From Alphaproteobacteria bacterium (GTDB lineage Bacteria; Pseudomonadota; Alphaproteobacteria; Rickettsiales; UBA8987), in NCBI GenBank assembly GCA_023269645.1, contig JAHFPR010000003.1, positions 1-28,833 of the forward strand: a stretch of 28,833 nucleotides of DNA, in the 5' to 3' direction. The notes beneath the pieces are model-generated. The model saw nothing but the letters and a program-made list of their open reading frames with translations. It was not told the origin of the DNA and made no database searches. A program made the translations under genes and the position numbers. Of the stretch, positions 8,225 to 14,737 are shown piece by piece (position 1 is the first letter of the stretch; each line of letters begins with the position of its first letter).

Positions 8225-8749
8225 TTACCAATCCTCCGGTTTCTGCTCCTGTGTTGCGCTGCGCGGGCACTGGGTGGGTGATTTCTTATCACTGTCACCC
8301 CGCACTTGTTGCAGGGCTATCTTTCCTTCAACTATAACCCCGCAATCGTTTCGCTCTGCGGGGTGACAGCTTTCCCCCAGCCCCCGCTCCAGACTCATCC
8401 CCGTTTCCTGCCGGATCGCTTCGCCCACCGCGCCCTGCACCGCCGCTAATGCCTTGGGATCGGGTTTCGTTATTTTTCGCTCCTTTGTGCTTGCCGGGAT
8501 TTCTCCCGCAATCTGCTTATCCACAATCCCCGCCAGCCGCTTGCCGACAGTGCTCTCAAGCTCCGCGAGAAGCTCCGACCCGCAGGCGGCGCACCGCAGC
8601 TTCTTCCCCGTCGCCCGCCAGACGCTGTAGAACGGCCCCGGAATCAGGAACACCAGCCACATCATCCATTCCATCTTCGCCGTGCCGCGCTTCGCTTTGC
8701 GCGGCGGCGCGATGTGCAGGCATTCCCGGCAGATAAGTTCGCGGGGCAC
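8225..8749 (-). CDS. Zinc-ribbon membrane-associated protein with a repeat-encoded C-terminal part
   Basis: A 174-residue protein with C-x2-C at residues 7-10 and 53-56, flanking a hydrophobic stretch at about 28-44. This arrangement (split zinc ribbon around a membrane-inserted helix) recalls LITAF-like domains, but the family is not certain. Residues about 80-120 are charged and probably helical. Residues about 127-153 are the translation of a 78-bp palindromic element (8292-8369), leaving about 20 residues after it. The original C-terminus may therefore have been altered. The start is GTG, 5 bases after the HEPN stop at 8755, so it is probably cotranscribed with the pair above. Function unknown. 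Confidence 0.7.
   Translation of the reverse strand: MPRELICRECLHIAPPRKAKRGTAKMEWMMWLVFLIPGPFYSVWRATGKKLRCAACGSELLAELESTVGKRLAGIVDKQIAGEIPASTKERKITKPDPKALAAVQGAVGEAIRQETGMSLERGLGESCHPAERNDCGVIVEGKIALQQVRGDSDKKSPTQCPRSATQEQKPEDW
8292..8369. repeat. Palindromic element inside the zinc-ribbon gene
   Basis: The 78-bp element (26 codons) has perfect 13-bp inverted ends, CTGTCACCCCGCA and TGCGGGGTGACAG. It is read in frame. It is a different subfamily from the valS elements but has the same GTCA...TGAC outer ends. Confidence 0.9.
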
Positions 8750-8754
8750 ATCGG

Positions 8755-9108
8755 TTACCCATAATGCCGCTGGTAATAATGCCGCACTGCCGTTTCAAAT
8801 TCCGGCAATATCCCGGTGACGATTCCCCACACCGTTTCCAAATCAATTGTGCCAAGATACCCATGTACCAGAATATTCCTTAAACCCGCAATGTCTTCCC
8901 ACGCTACGTGCGGGATGCGGCTTCTGGTTTGTTCGGAAAGCCGTTGTGTGGTTTCCGCCATCGTGTGCAGGCGGCGGATAACGGCATCCTGTACTATCCA
9001 GTTGGAATAGAATGCTTCCTTATTGGCCGCATCCGCCGCCAGCGCAGAGAGTTTCTCCAGCGCATCCAGGATATACAGCAGATAAATTTTTTCTTCCCCC
9101 GTCCTCAT
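8755..9108 (-). CDS. HEPN-domain toxin, HepT/DUF86 family (pair 1)
   Basis: A 117-residue helical protein with the motif R-N-I-L-V-H-G-Y near residues 77-84. This matches the R-x4-H-x-Y motif of HepT, in which Arg and His form the RNase site and Tyr is the residue AMPylated by the MntA antitoxin. It follows its MNT partner with a 4-base ATGA overlap, the usual layout of type VII toxin-antitoxin pairs. All key residues are present, so an active RNase toxin is likely. It lies downstream of pdhC on the same strand. Confidence 0.88.
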   Translation of the reverse strand: MRTGEEKIYLLYILDALEKLSALAADAANKEAFYSNWIVQDAVIRRLHTMAETTQRLSEQTRSRIPHVAWEDIAGLRNILVHGYLGTIDLETVWGIVTGILPEFETAVRHYYQRHYG

Positions 9109-9398
9109 AGTTTTTTTATCTCGCTTGCGATGGATTCTCGGAAGGCGGGGAACAGGCCGGTTTCAAACGCAATATCTATTTTTCTTCCCAGCAGCGATGC
9201 TATTTCCCGTTGAAAATGCAGAAAGCCGAAAGGCTGCGTGACCGGGCGCTGCATATCAATCAACAAGTCAATATCGCTTTCCGGAGTTTCCTCCCCCCGC
9301 GCCACCGAACCGAACACCTGCACGGAGGCAATGCCGTACCGATGCGCCATGCCCAGGATGGCGGCGCGGTTGGATTCAATGTGCTGGAGGAGGGTCAT
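9105..9398 (-). CDS. MNT nucleotidyltransferase antitoxin, MntA-like (pair 1)
   Basis: A 97-residue minimal nucleotidyltransferase. The sequence G-S-V-A-R-G-E-E-T-P-E-S-D-I-D-L-L near residues 31-47 is the G-S-x10-D-x-D signature that binds nucleotide and metal. MntA-type proteins neutralise HepT by adding AMP to its tyrosine. The start lies 7 bases after the pdhC stop with no clear ribosome site, so translation is probably coupled to pdhC. The 3' end overlaps the HEPN gene by 4 bases. Confidence 0.88.
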   Translation of the reverse strand: MTLLQHIESNRAAILGMAHRYGIASVQVFGSVARGEETPESDIDLLIDMQRPVTQPFGFLHFQREIASLLGRKIDIAFETGLFPAFRESIASEIKKL

Positions 9399-9405
9399 AT
9401 TTTGC

Positions 9406-10695
9406 TCACACGAACATTGTTACCGGCTGCTCGATATAGCCCTTGAATGCCGCGAGGAAGTTCGCGCCCACCGCGCCATCCACCGAGCGGTGATCCACCG
9501 AGAGGGTGGTGGTCATCATCGTGGCGGAGGTGATTTTCCCGCCCTGCGCGATTGCCCGCTCCTCGCCCGCGCCGACGGCCAGGATGCAGCTTTGCGGCGG
9601 GTTGATGATGGCGGAGAATGTTTTAATGCCGAACATCCCCAGATTGGAGATGCTGAACCCCCCGCCCTGGTATTCTTCCGGCTTCAGCTTGCCTGCGCGG
9701 GCGCGCCCTGCGAGGTCTTTCATCTCGTTGGAAATGGCCGGGATGGTTTTCTGGTCGGCGTTGCGGATAACCGGCGTAATCAGCCCGCCGTCAATGGCCA
9801 CCGCCACGGAAACATCCACGTTCTGATAGAGCACAATCGCATCGTCGTACCAGGTGGCGTTGGATTCCGGAACATCCCGCATCGCCAGTGCCACGGCCTT
9901 GATGATCATGTCGTTCACGGAAATTTTATAGGCAGGCTTGCCCTCTTTTCCGGCGGATTTAACCGCGCGGGAATTGAGCTGCTCGCGCACTTCGAGGAGC
10001 TTGTCGAGCTGGCAATCCACCGTGAGGTAAAAATGCGGAACCATCTGCTTGGATTCCAGCAGGCGCCTGGCGATGGTCTGACGCATAGTGGTGTTTTCCA
10101 CGCGCGCGAATTCTTGCCTGTCGCGGTGCACCGCGCCGCCGGCTCCCGCGAGTGAGGCTTCCACATCCTCCCTCGTCACACGCCCGTGGGGGCCGGTTCC
10201 GTGCACTCGGTGAAGGTCAACACCCTTCTGCTCCGCGAGTTTCTTCGCCAGCGGGCTTGCCATCACGCGCGCGCCGGTTTTTATGGCCTTCGGTGCTTCG
10301 GGTGCGCGGGTGGGAAGATTGGTTGATGGTTGATGGTTGATGGTTGATGGCAAAGGCTGTTTCCCCCCTGCTCCCTGCGCCGCTACTTCCGCTTTCGCTT
10401 CCACCTTCGGAGCCTCCTTCGGCTTCCAGCTATCGAGCGATTTTTTATCCTCGCCTGCTTTCAAGACCAGCGCGATGACATTGTTCACCGGCACATTTTT
10501 GGAACCGCCCGCCACCAGGATTTTCCCCAGCGTACCTTCGTCCACGGCTTCCACTTCCATCGTGGCTTTATCCGTTTCGATTTCGGCGATCACCTTGCCG
10601 GAGGTGATTTTATCGCCCTCCTTCACCAGCCATTTTGCGAGGTTTCCCTCTGTCATGGTGGGGGAAAGGGCGGGCATCAGAATTTCAATGGGCAT
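9406..10695 (-). CDS. pdhC: Pyruvate dehydrogenase E2, dihydrolipoamide acetyltransferase
   Basis: The E2 core moves the acetyl group from E1 to CoA. This 429-residue protein has a lipoyl domain with the modified lysine at about K43 (E-T-D-K-A motif) and a flexible Ala/Pro/Lys-rich linker. A peripheral-subunit-binding domain lies near 143-180 (A-S-P-L-A-K-K-L-A to G-R-V-T-R-E-D-V), followed by the catalytic domain with D-H-R-S-V-D-G near 400. There is one lipoyl domain. Four 7-bp repeats in the linker (10321-10350) give S-T-I-N-H-Q-P-type residues. A ribosome site, AAAGGA, lies inside the 3' end of the HEPN gene just upstream. The gene is framed by two HEPN/MNT pairs. Confidence 0.97.
   Translation of the reverse strand: MPIEILMPALSPTMTEGNLAKWLVKEGDKITSGKVIAEIETDKATMEVEAVDEGTLGKILVAGGSKNVPVNNVIALVLKAGEDKKSLDSWKPKEAPKVEAKAEVAAQGAGGKQPLPSTINHQPSTNLPTRAPEAPKAIKTGARVMASPLAKKLAEQKGVDLHRVHGTGPHGRVTREDVEASLAGAGGAVHRDRQEFARVENTTMRQTIARRLLESKQMVPHFYLTVDCQLDKLLEVREQLNSRAVKSAGKEGKPAYKISVNDMIIKAVALAMRDVPESNATWYDDAIVLYQNVDVSVAVAIDGGLITPVIRNADQKTIPAISNEMKDLAGRARAGKLKPEEYQGGGFSISNLGMFGIKTFSAIINPPQSCILAVGAGEERAIAQGGKITSATMMTTTLSVDHRSVDGAVGANFLAAFKGYIEQPVTMFV
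10321..10350. repeat. Four 7-bp tandem units in the pdhC linker
   Basis: GGTTGAT is repeated four times without a mismatch, followed by GG. It codes for part of the interdomain linker of E2, where length changes are tolerated. It belongs to the window-wide class of 7-bp repeats. Four units are 28 bases, so copy-number change here would shift the frame unless compensated. Confidence 0.8.
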
Positions 10696-10699
10696 GGGT

Positions 10700-11047
10700 T
10701 TAGTCCTTTGGTGTTACAATGTTTTCATTCATCATCGCTTGTTTTAAGGGCGGAAGATATTTTGTGATAACTTTCCAGATTCTTGCTTCGTTAATACCTT
10801 CTAAGTAATCATGCACAAGTATATTAAGAAAACCTGCAATATCCCGCCAATTGATTTCAGGATGCCGTTGTTTCATTTCTTCCGGCAATCGTTTCGTAGA
10901 TTCCGCCATGGTTTGTAAGTTATGCAACACGGCATCATAGGTTTTTTTATCCTTACAAAAAATATCGTAATCGTTCCCTGCATACTCTTCAATATGCGTA
11001 ATAGCCTCCACTATATGCATCACATAAAGCTGTGGATTTTTCTTCAT
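10700..11047 (-). CDS. HEPN-domain protein, HepT/DUF86 family, lacking the catalytic Arg (pair 2)
   Basis: A 115-residue protein similar to the HEPN protein at 8755-9108 along its length (T-M-A-E-x-T-x-R-L and W-x-D-I-A-G motifs). Where that copy reads L-R-N-I-L-V-H-G-Y, this one reads F-L-N-I-L-V-H-D-Y near residues 83-91. The Arg of R-x4-H is Leu, while His and Tyr remain. Codon CTT versus CGT is one base change. RNase activity is therefore doubtful. It overlaps its MNT partner by 4 bases and ends 4 bases before the pdhC start. The base composition is clearly AT-richer than its neighbours, which suggests separate acquisition. Confidence 0.85.
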   Translation of the reverse strand: MKKNPQLYVMHIVEAITHIEEYAGNDYDIFCKDKKTYDAVLHNLQTMAESTKRLPEEMKQRHPEINWRDIAGFLNILVHDYLEGINEARIWKVITKYLPPLKQAMMNENIVTPKD

Positions 11048-11328
11048 AATGGCTTCGCCTCATTTAGCACACTGTCCCGTATAAACCAGTGCAGGCTTTC
11101 TGCTGGAACCACATCTACCTTCCTGCCCATCACATCCTGAGCATCCATTAAAAAACCGCCCAGATCGAACAAATCAGCTTCTCCCAGATCCACCAGCAGA
11201 TCGAGATCGCTGTCCTCCCTCGCCTCACCGCGCGCGAAGGAGCCGAATACGCGCACGTTATGGATACCGTGCTGCGCGGCATATTCCAGGATTTTCCTTC
11301 GTTGCTCCTGCGTAAGCAATATCGGCAT
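11044..11328 (-). CDS. MNT nucleotidyltransferase antitoxin, MntA-like (pair 2)
   Basis: A 94-residue minimal nucleotidyltransferase with G-S-F-A-R-G-E-A-R-E-D-S-D-L-D-L-L at residues 29-45, the full G-S-x10-D-x-D site. The frame is open further upstream, but the ATG at 11328 begins the conserved N-terminus and avoids overlapping the DUF3147 gene. It is less AT-rich than its HEPN partner. Its active site looks intact although that partner lacks the catalytic Arg. Confidence 0.87.
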   Translation of the reverse strand: MPILLTQEQRRKILEYAAQHGIHNVRVFGSFARGEAREDSDLDLLVDLGEADLFDLGGFLMDAQDVMGRKVDVVPAESLHWFIRDSVLNEAKPL

Positions 11329-11342
11329 GATGGTTCTTCCGT

Positions 11343-11669
11343 TCAAGTAAGTTTCCAATAAAGCACGTATCCCGCCAGCATGATGCCGGTGCTCAGCAGC
11401 ATGGCAAGCGGAAACGCGACATCCAGTTTCGCCAGCCACGCGAACATGAAGAAAAACAGGAAGCTCGGCAGCACCGCCAGCGGGATTTCCTTCGCAAATG
11501 CCCCCACCTTCTCCAGGCTTTTCGTATCGTGATAGAGGAATGTCATCGCCAGCATGGAGGTAAGCGGCAGCGTTATGATCATCGCGCCGAGCGCGGTGCT
11601 GCGCTTCGCCGCTTCCGAAGCGAGCACCGCTATCAATGCGCCGATGATGACTTTGATTGCAAAGACCAT
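11343..11669 (-). CDS. DUF3147-family small membrane protein
   Basis: A 108-residue, very hydrophobic protein with four predicted membrane helices. Motifs such as S-E-A-A-K-R-S and L-P-L-T-S-M-L-A match the DUF3147 family, whose function is unknown. An in-frame ATG lies at 11735, but the extra 22 residues are Arg/Lys-rich. A ribosome site, AAAGGAAA, lies directly before ATG 11669, so that start is used. It sits between the exported-protein genes and pair 2 in the pdh run. Confidence 0.75.
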   Translation of the reverse strand: MVFAIKVIIGALIAVLASEAAKRSTALGAMIITLPLTSMLAMTFLYHDTKSLEKVGAFAKEIPLAVLPSFLFFFMFAWLAKLDVAFPLAMLLSTGIMLAGYVLYWKLT

Positions 11670-11759
11670 ATTTTCCTTTCGCTCCCGCTTCGGCCTCCTG
11701 GCCTTCGCGATGAGCCTGAGGCACTTTCGCGCCACTAAAGAGCAGGCTTTCTAGCCCTG

Positions 11760-12266
11760 CTACTGGCAGTTCCCGCTGCGGTAGGCGTTCACGTTCAGGC
11801 TGGGCTGATAGCCTTTTTTGCTCAGCAGCACCAGCATATCCTTGCCCTTCGTGGCGGGGAGCACCGTAAAGGAGAGATTGCCGCTGATCTGCCATTGCTG
11901 TGTACTTCCCGCAGCACCAGGATTATAGGGATAGAGGCTGTAATTCATGGACTGCACGTCGAATTTATCCAGCGAAAGATCCTTCGCGATGGCGGAAACT
12001 TCCTTGATTTTCCCCTCCATCAATTCTCCCGCCACGCTGACATCCTTCTCGATGGAATTGAAATTCACGTTGATGTTGGCGGTTTCGGTGAGGGTGCAAT
12101 CGCCCGTTCCGGTGGAAGGTGCCAGCAGTGATTTGGCATCCTTCTCAACAGCCACTTCCTGCCGGGCGGATTTCGCCTTCGCTTTCTCTTTATCTCCGGC
12201 TTTTTCTTCAGCCTGTGCAACGAGGGGAAGCGCGGCAAGCACGGCGAGCATAATGATCTTTTTCAT
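11760..12266 (-). CDS. Exported protein, paralogue of its upstream neighbour
   Basis: A 168-residue protein with a clear signal peptide (K-K at the start, hydrophobic core to about residue 19, A-Q-A before E-E). After a Lys/Glu/Ala-rich linker, the domain from about residue 55 aligns by eye with the gene at 12307-12720. Both have a stretch of the form K-D-V-S-A, K-I-x-E-[VI]-S-A-I-A, then S-[MV]-N-Y-[ST]-L-x-P and a late L-L-x-K-x-G-[YF]. The pattern is loosely like a shortened SIMPL (DUF541) domain, but this is not secure. Cys lies near residue 57 and near the C-terminus, as in the paralogue, which would allow a disulfide. GGAGAA lies before the ATG. Confidence 0.75.
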   Translation of the reverse strand: MKKIIMLAVLAALPLVAQAEEKAGDKEKAKAKSARQEVAVEKDAKSLLAPSTGTGDCTLTETANINVNFNSIEKDVSVAGELMEGKIKEVSAIAKDLSLDKFDVQSMNYSLYPYNPGAAGSTQQWQISGNLSFTVLPATKGKDMLVLLSKKGYQPSLNVNAYRSGNCQ

Positions 12267-12306
12267 AACATTCTCCTTCGGTTAAGGTTCAACGCGGTTA
12301 CTTAAT

Positions 12307-12720
12307 TCACTTACACACGCCCGGCTTATCCGCCAGCGGGTTCATGCCGGTTTCAAAGCCCTTTTGCTTCAGCAACGCCAGCAGTTCCTTGCATTTTGCT
12401 GCGGGCGCATCGAACGCCGTCGTCCCGCTCATCCGCCAACTTCCGGAGGAGGGTGCAAGCGTATAATTCACCGATTGCGGCTTGAACGGAGCGATCTTCA
12501 ATGCTTCGGCTATCGCTGAGATTTCCCCAATCTTCGCCTGAATTTCCGTGTCGGTTGCACTCACATCTTTCGGAACAAACGCGAAATTTATGAAAATCTG
12601 CGCCACGCCCACGGTCAGGCAACGCGCGCCGTTCGGTGATTGCCCCGACCACTCCCCCGCGAACACCGCTGCCGGAACCAGCAGCAGCATCAGGGCGGGA
12701 AGGAGTGCGTTTTTTATCAT
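12307..12720 (-). CDS. Exported protein, paralogue of the gene at 11760-12266
   Basis: A 137-residue protein with a signal peptide (hydrophobic to about residue 20, ending V-F-A-G). The mature part shares the K-D-V-S-A, K-I-G-E-I-S-A-I-A and S-V-N-Y-T-L-A-P pattern with its downstream neighbour, which points to a tandem duplication. Two or three Cys residues, near the start of the domain and at the C-terminus, suggest a periplasmic disulfide. It begins one base after the pdhB stop (TAATATG), so translation is coupled to pdhB. Function unknown; a SIMPL-like fold is only a guess. Confidence 0.75.
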   Translation of the reverse strand: MIKNALLPALMLLLVPAAVFAGEWSGQSPNGARCLTVGVAQIFINFAFVPKDVSATDTEIQAKIGEISAIAEALKIAPFKPQSVNYTLAPSSGSWRMSGTTAFDAPAAKCKELLALLKQKGFETGMNPLADKPGVCK

Positions 12721-12721
12721 A

Positions 12722-13732
12722 TTATTTCCTGTAGCACGCCTTTTCCGCCGCTTTCACAATATCCGCCACCTGCGGCAGTGCCAGTGCTTCCAGATTCACC
12801 GCATATGGCATGGGCACATCCGCCGCTGTCAGCATTGCAATTGGTGCGTCCAGATAATCGAACGCCTCCGATTGCAGCTTCGCGGCGATGTCGGAGGCCA
12901 CCGAACATTGCGGCCAGCATTCATCCACCACCACGCAGCGGTTGGTTTTCTTCACGCTGGCGATAATCGTGGCATAATCCAGCGGGCGGATGGTGCGGAG
13001 ATCAATCACCTCCGCGCTGATGCCCTTTTTCGCCAGAAGCTCCGCCGCCTGCATACAGAAACCCACCTGCAGGCTGTAGCTTACCAGCGTGATGTCCGTT
13101 CCCGCGCGAATCACCGCCGCTTTGCCGATAGGGAGCACATAATTATCGTTCAGCACTTCCGGAGATACGTCAAATTTCTGGCCGTAGAGGATTTCGTTTT
13201 CGAGGAAAATCACCGGGTTCGGATCGCGGATGGCGGCCTTCAGCAGCCCCTTGGCGGATGCCGCATCCCACGGCGCAATCACTTTCAGCCCCGGAACCGC
13301 GCCATACCACGCGGCGTAGTTCTGCGAGTGCTGCGCGCCCACGCGCGCGGCTGCGCCGTTCGGCCCCCGGAACACAATGGGGCAGCGCACCTGCCCGCCG
13401 GACATATAATTGGTTTTCGCGGCGGAGTTGATGATCTGGTCAATCGCCTGCATGGCGAAATTGAAGGTCATGAACTCCACGACCGGCTTCAAGCCCGCAA
13501 ACGCCGCGCCCACGCCCATGCCCGCGAATCCGTGTTCCGTAATCGGCGTATCCACCACCCGCCGCGCGCCGAATTCCGCCAGCAGCCCCTCGGTGACTTT
13601 ATACGCACCCTGATATTCCGCCACTTCCTCGCCCATGACGAACACCTCTTCATCCCGGCGCATTTCCTCCGCCATCGCATCGCGTAAAGCTACTCGGACG
13701 GTTTGCTGTTGGGCAATCTGTTGTTCAGCCAT
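12722..13732 (-). CDS. pdhB: Pyruvate dehydrogenase E1 component, beta subunit
   Basis: The beta half of the thiamine-diphosphate E1 enzyme that decarboxylates pyruvate. It is the short form (336 residues), without an N-terminal lipoyl domain. Family motifs include G-E-E-V-A-E-Y-Q-G-A-Y-K, D-T-P-I-T-E-H-G-F-A-G, and the Q-H-S-Q region near 130. An in-frame ATG at 13744 would extend it by 4 residues, but GAGGA lies 5 bases before ATG 13732, so that start is preferred. It overlaps the upstream exported-protein gene by 8 bases. In most genomes pdhA lies directly upstream; here two extra genes intervene. Confidence 0.96.
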   Translation of the reverse strand: MAEQQIAQQQTVRVALRDAMAEEMRRDEEVFVMGEEVAEYQGAYKVTEGLLAEFGARRVVDTPITEHGFAGMGVGAAFAGLKPVVEFMTFNFAMQAIDQIINSAAKTNYMSGGQVRCPIVFRGPNGAAARVGAQHSQNYAAWYGAVPGLKVIAPWDAASAKGLLKAAIRDPNPVIFLENEILYGQKFDVSPEVLNDNYVLPIGKAAVIRAGTDITLVSYSLQVGFCMQAAELLAKKGISAEVIDLRTIRPLDYATIIASVKKTNRCVVVDECWPQCSVASDIAAKLQSEAFDYLDAPIAMLTAADVPMPYAVNLEALALPQVADIVKAAEKACYRK

Positions 13733-14213
13733 TGCATTCCTCATCTTCAGTTTCTTTTTGTTTTGACTCTTCTAATAGATACTTCATCAAGCCTCTGCTA
13801 TCATGAAATACCTTGCCGCCTTTATAACCTTCCGGAGGACTTATATACAGCGTTACCATGCCTGCGACATCCCGATCAACATGAATCTCGACCGGAAAAT
13901 CCTTGTCCGCCTGTTTGCTTTTATAGAGCGTGAATCTTTCCGGCCAATTCATGAGCATTGCCGTCCTGCTCGCCAGATTTGCGGTCTCCGGGTTTGCTTG
14001 TTCCTTGACAGGGGTTAAGTTCACTAGAAAACCCTTCAGTTTTTCCATTTCCTCAGGGTTGCATACCACCCAGTGCGGGCCGAGGCAGCCATTGCCGGCA
14101 TGGACTACCTCCAGCAGACTATTCGCTTTATCACACGCATATGCTGGCACAAACGCCGTCATCAGCGAAAAAGCGATTACATAGCTTATCATCCGCACTT
14201 TCATTATCGTCAT
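13725..14213 (-). CDS. Exported protein of unknown function
   Basis: A 162-residue protein with a signal peptide (hydrophobic core about residues 10-22, A-Y-A before C-D-K). The ATG at 14213 lies in the end of a palindromic repeat; the in-frame ATG at 14204, with AGGG upstream, is just as likely. The mature part has Cys residues near 27, 43 and 51 and a C-terminal Glu/Lys-rich tail. No family recognised. The last bases overlap the start of pdhB, so it is part of the pdh transcript. Confidence 0.7.
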   Translation of the reverse strand: MTIMKVRMISYVIAFSLMTAFVPAYACDKANSLLEVVHAGNGCLGPHWVVCNPEEMEKLKGFLVNLTPVKEQANPETANLASRTAMLMNWPERFTLYKSKQADKDFPVEIHVDRDVAGMVTLYISPPEGYKGGKVFHDSRGLMKYLLEESKQKETEDEECNG

Positions 14214-14335
14214 CCCTATGGATTCCCGCCTTCGCGGGAATGACGTTTATTTTTTGCCGGATGCCGTCATTCGACGGCATGACAGAGCTGTGCATGACAG
14301 AACCTGTCACCCCGGCGTATGCCGGGGTCTGGCCT
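14208..14335. repeat. Composite palindromic repeat, 3' side of the GIY-YIG gene
   Basis: Three modules stand in a row: CGTCAT...ATTCCCGCC/GGGAATGACG at 14208-14245, a hairpin ATGCCGTC/GACGGCAT at 14261-14280, and CCCCGGC/GCCGGGG at 14312-14328. The last two also occur in the element at 2943 and, in related form, at 14645. The block abuts the stop of the GIY-YIG gene and touches the start of the exported-protein gene. Confidence 0.8.
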
Positions 14336-14630
14336 ACTTCATTAAGTCGTAATATAAATCTTTCCATTCCGGGTTCATTTTTTCAATCGCTTCCATTTTA
14401 ATTTTACGCCGCCATTTCTTGATCAGCTTTTCCCGCGCAATCGCTGCTTCTATCTGATCATAATGCTCATAATACACCAGTATCTTGATGCCGTATTTTT
14501 TCGTAAATCCATCCGCCACGCCTTCTTTATGTTCCCATACTCTGCGGGCTAGATCGTTGGTCACTCCTGTATAAAACGTGCTGTTTCGTGCCTTGGCCAG
14601 AAGATAAACATAATAGTTATGTTCTCGCAT
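14334..14630 (-). CDS. GIY-YIG endonuclease-domain protein (UPF0213-like)
   Basis: A 98-residue single-domain protein. Y-Y-V-Y-L-L near residues 5-10 and F-Y-T-G-V-T-N-D-L near 19-27 are the GIY-YIG motif pair. The conserved Arg follows near 29-30 and Glu lies in the later E-K-L-I-K-K-W-R segment. Small proteins of this kind are common in bacteria and mostly uncharacterised. The ATG at 14630 begins the conserved domain; an upstream GTG at 14651 would start inside the repeat. Both sides are bounded by related palindromic repeats, which suggests the gene travels with them. It separates pdhA from the rest of the pdh run. Confidence 0.85.
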   Translation of the reverse strand: MREHNYYVYLLAKARNSTFYTGVTNDLARRVWEHKEGVADGFTKKYGIKILVYYEHYDQIEAAIAREKLIKKWRRKIKMEAIEKMNPEWKDLYYDLMK

Positions 14631-14644
14631 GGTTTTGCTCTGTT

Positions 14645-14735
14645 CTGTCACCCCGTCTTTATGACGGGGTCTGGCCTCCGGATGCCGTCATTCGACGGCA
14701 TGACAATCATTGTCCGGCATTTGCCGGGGTGTAGT
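14645..14735. repeat. Composite palindromic repeat, 5' side of the GIY-YIG gene
   Basis: It contains CACCCCGTC/GACGGGGT, ATGCCGTC/GACGGCAT and a third module, CCGGCATTTGCCGG. The middle hairpin is identical in stem to those at 2949 and 14261. The block fills the whole gap between the pdhA stop (14738) and the GIY-YIG gene. Confidence 0.8.
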
Positions 14736-14737
14736 GC

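Noticed and set aside
9238..10155. Long open frame on the plus strand opposite pdhC (about 305 codons)
   Set aside because: It is antisense to a clear E2 gene, has no family motifs, and is rich in His/Arg/Gly as expected from reading a GC-rich gene backwards.
11329..11895. Longer N-terminus for the second MNT protein
   Set aside because: The extra 189 residues run through the DUF3147 gene in another frame and have no domain; ATG 11328 starts the conserved fold.
12548..13687. Long plus-strand frame opposite pdhB
   Set aside because: Antisense to pdhB with His/Arg-rich low-information sequence and no start signals.
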